Shown: positions 4,536 through 5,193 of the stretch, piece by piece
Layout: every line of letters begins with the position of its first letter
How positions within the stretch are numbered: the stretch's first letter is position 1
Made by a program: the position numbers and the translations under genes
The notes under the pieces: generated by a model
The model's input: the letters and a program-made list of their open reading frames with translations, nothing else
What the model was told of the DNA's origin: nothing
Databases searched by the model: none
NCBI GenBank assembly: GCA_903831165.1
Contig: CAIKWV010000338.1
Span: 1 to 5,193 of the forward strand
Origin: an uncultured cyanobacterium
GTDB lineage: Bacteria > Cyanobacteriota > Cyanobacteriia > PCC-6307 > Cyanobiaceae
Direction: 5' to 3'
Length of the DNA stretch: 5,193 nucleotides

Positions 4536-5193
4536 ATGCTCCTCGATCTGCGCGGCAAGAAGGCCCTGGTCACGGGCATCGCCAACAACAAGTCGATCGC
4601 CTGGGGCATCGCCCAGCAGCTGCACGCCGCCGGCGCCGAGCTGGGCGTCACCTATCTGCCCGACGAGAAGGGCCGCTTTGAGGGCAAGGTGCGCGAGCTG
4701 ACCGCCCCCCTGGCCCCGACCCTGTTCGAGCCGCTCAACGTGCAGGATCCGGCCCAGATCGAGGCTGTGTTCGCCCGGGTGGCCGAGCAGTGGGGCTCGA
4801 TCGACGTGCTGGTGCACTGCCTGGCCTTCGCCGGCAAGGAGGAGCTGATCGGCGATTATTCGGCGATCAGCCCCGAGGGCTTCGCCCGGGCCCTGGAGGT
4901 GAGCGCCTACTCCCTGGCCCCCCTATGCCGCTATGCCAAACCCCTGTTCAACCCGGGCGCCAGCGTCATCACCCTCAGCTATCTGGGTTCTGAGCGGGCC
5001 ATCCCCAATTACAACGTGATGGGCGTGGCCAAGGCGGCCCTGGAGGCCTCGGTGCGTTATCTGGCGGCGGAGCTGGGACCCCAGAAACAGGTGCGGGTCA
5101 ACGCCATCAGCGCCGGCCCGATCCGCACCCTGGCAAGCTCGGCGATCGGCGGCATTCTCGACATGATCCACAACGTCGAGGAGAAGGCCCCCC
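4536..5193 (+). CDS. fabI: Enoyl-[acyl-carrier-protein] reductase (NADH), FabI, N-terminal part
   Basis: FabI catalyses the last, NAD(P)H-dependent reduction of each elongation round in type II fatty acid synthesis, in the cytoplasm. The frame opens with ATG at 4536 and runs off the right edge after 219 codons, so roughly the last 40 residues of a protein of about 260 are missing. The short-chain dehydrogenase landmarks are clear: LVTGIANNKSIAWGIA (11-26) is the variant nucleotide-binding loop typical of FabI, VLVHCLAFAGKEEL (91-104) follows, TLSYLGSERAIPNYNVMGVAKA (146-167) holds Tyr149 and the catalytic pair Tyr159-x6-Lys166, and NAISAGPIRTLASSAIGG (189-206) forms the substrate-side segment. 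The start is fixed by the family N-terminus (LLDLRGKKALVTG); there is no Shine-Dalgarno sequence, which is common in cyanobacteria. The gene is divergent from the photolyase-like gene and carries an inverted repeat just upstream. Confidence 0.97.
   Translation, partial: MLLDLRGKKALVTGIANNKSIAWGIAQQLHAAGAELGVTYLPDEKGRFEGKVRELTAPLAPTLFEPLNVQDPAQIEAVFARVAEQWGSIDVLVHCLAFAGKEELIGDYSAISPEGFARALEVSAYSLAPLCRYAKPLFNPGASVITLSYLGSERAIPNYNVMGVAKAALEASVRYLAAELGPQKQVRVNAISAGPIRTLASSAIGGILDMIHNVEEKAP

Overview
The window reads as a high-GC chromosome segment from a picocyanobacterium, most likely the Cyanobium / freshwater-estuarine Synechococcus lineage. This rests on the very GC-rich third codon positions and on the gene set: a FabI-type enoyl-ACP reductase, a DegT-family aminotransferase, a cyanophycin-synthetase-like Mur ligase end and a photolyase-like protein, a grouping I associate with marine and freshwater Synechococcus. 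The lineage call is inference. Nothing here looks like a mobile element, CRISPR array, rRNA or tRNA, and coding density is high.

Layout from left to right. (1) Positions 1-288, + strand: the C-terminal end of a Mur-ligase / cyanophycin-synthetase-like protein, cut by the window edge. (2) 367-1572, - strand: a PLP-dependent DegT/DnrJ/EryC1/StrS aminotransferase with its catalytic lysine and an unusual cysteine-rich insertion. (3) 1653-2237, - strand: a thioredoxin-fold (AhpC/TSA-like) protein with a CPHC motif, 80 bases upstream of the aminotransferase on the same strand and plausibly co-transcribed with it. (4) 2387-2944, + strand: an unrecognised predicted lipoprotein, divergent from (3). 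(5) 3015-4403, - strand: a photolyase/cryptochrome-family protein, convergent with (4). (6) 4536-5193, + strand: the first 219 codons of fabI, divergent from (5) and cut by the right edge.

The standout is gene (5). In canonical photolyases and cryptochromes the alpha/beta (antenna) domain comes first and the FAD-binding domain second. Here one uninterrupted frame encodes the FAD-binding domain first (about residues 10-235), then a cysteine motif, a Pro/Ala/Ser-rich linker, and only then an alpha/beta photolyase-N-like domain (about 309-460). The FAD domain keeps the residues that form the cyclobutane-dimer pocket in E. coli photolyase. It also carries four cysteines spaced like the [4Fe-4S] ligands of the bacterial FeS-BCP photolyases. 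A swapped domain order, a CPD-type active site and a predicted iron-sulfur cluster in one protein make this the best candidate for an undescribed system in the window.

The genes look like housekeeping neighbours rather than a single pathway. The clearest possible functional link is between the redoxin and the cysteine-rich aminotransferase downstream of it.
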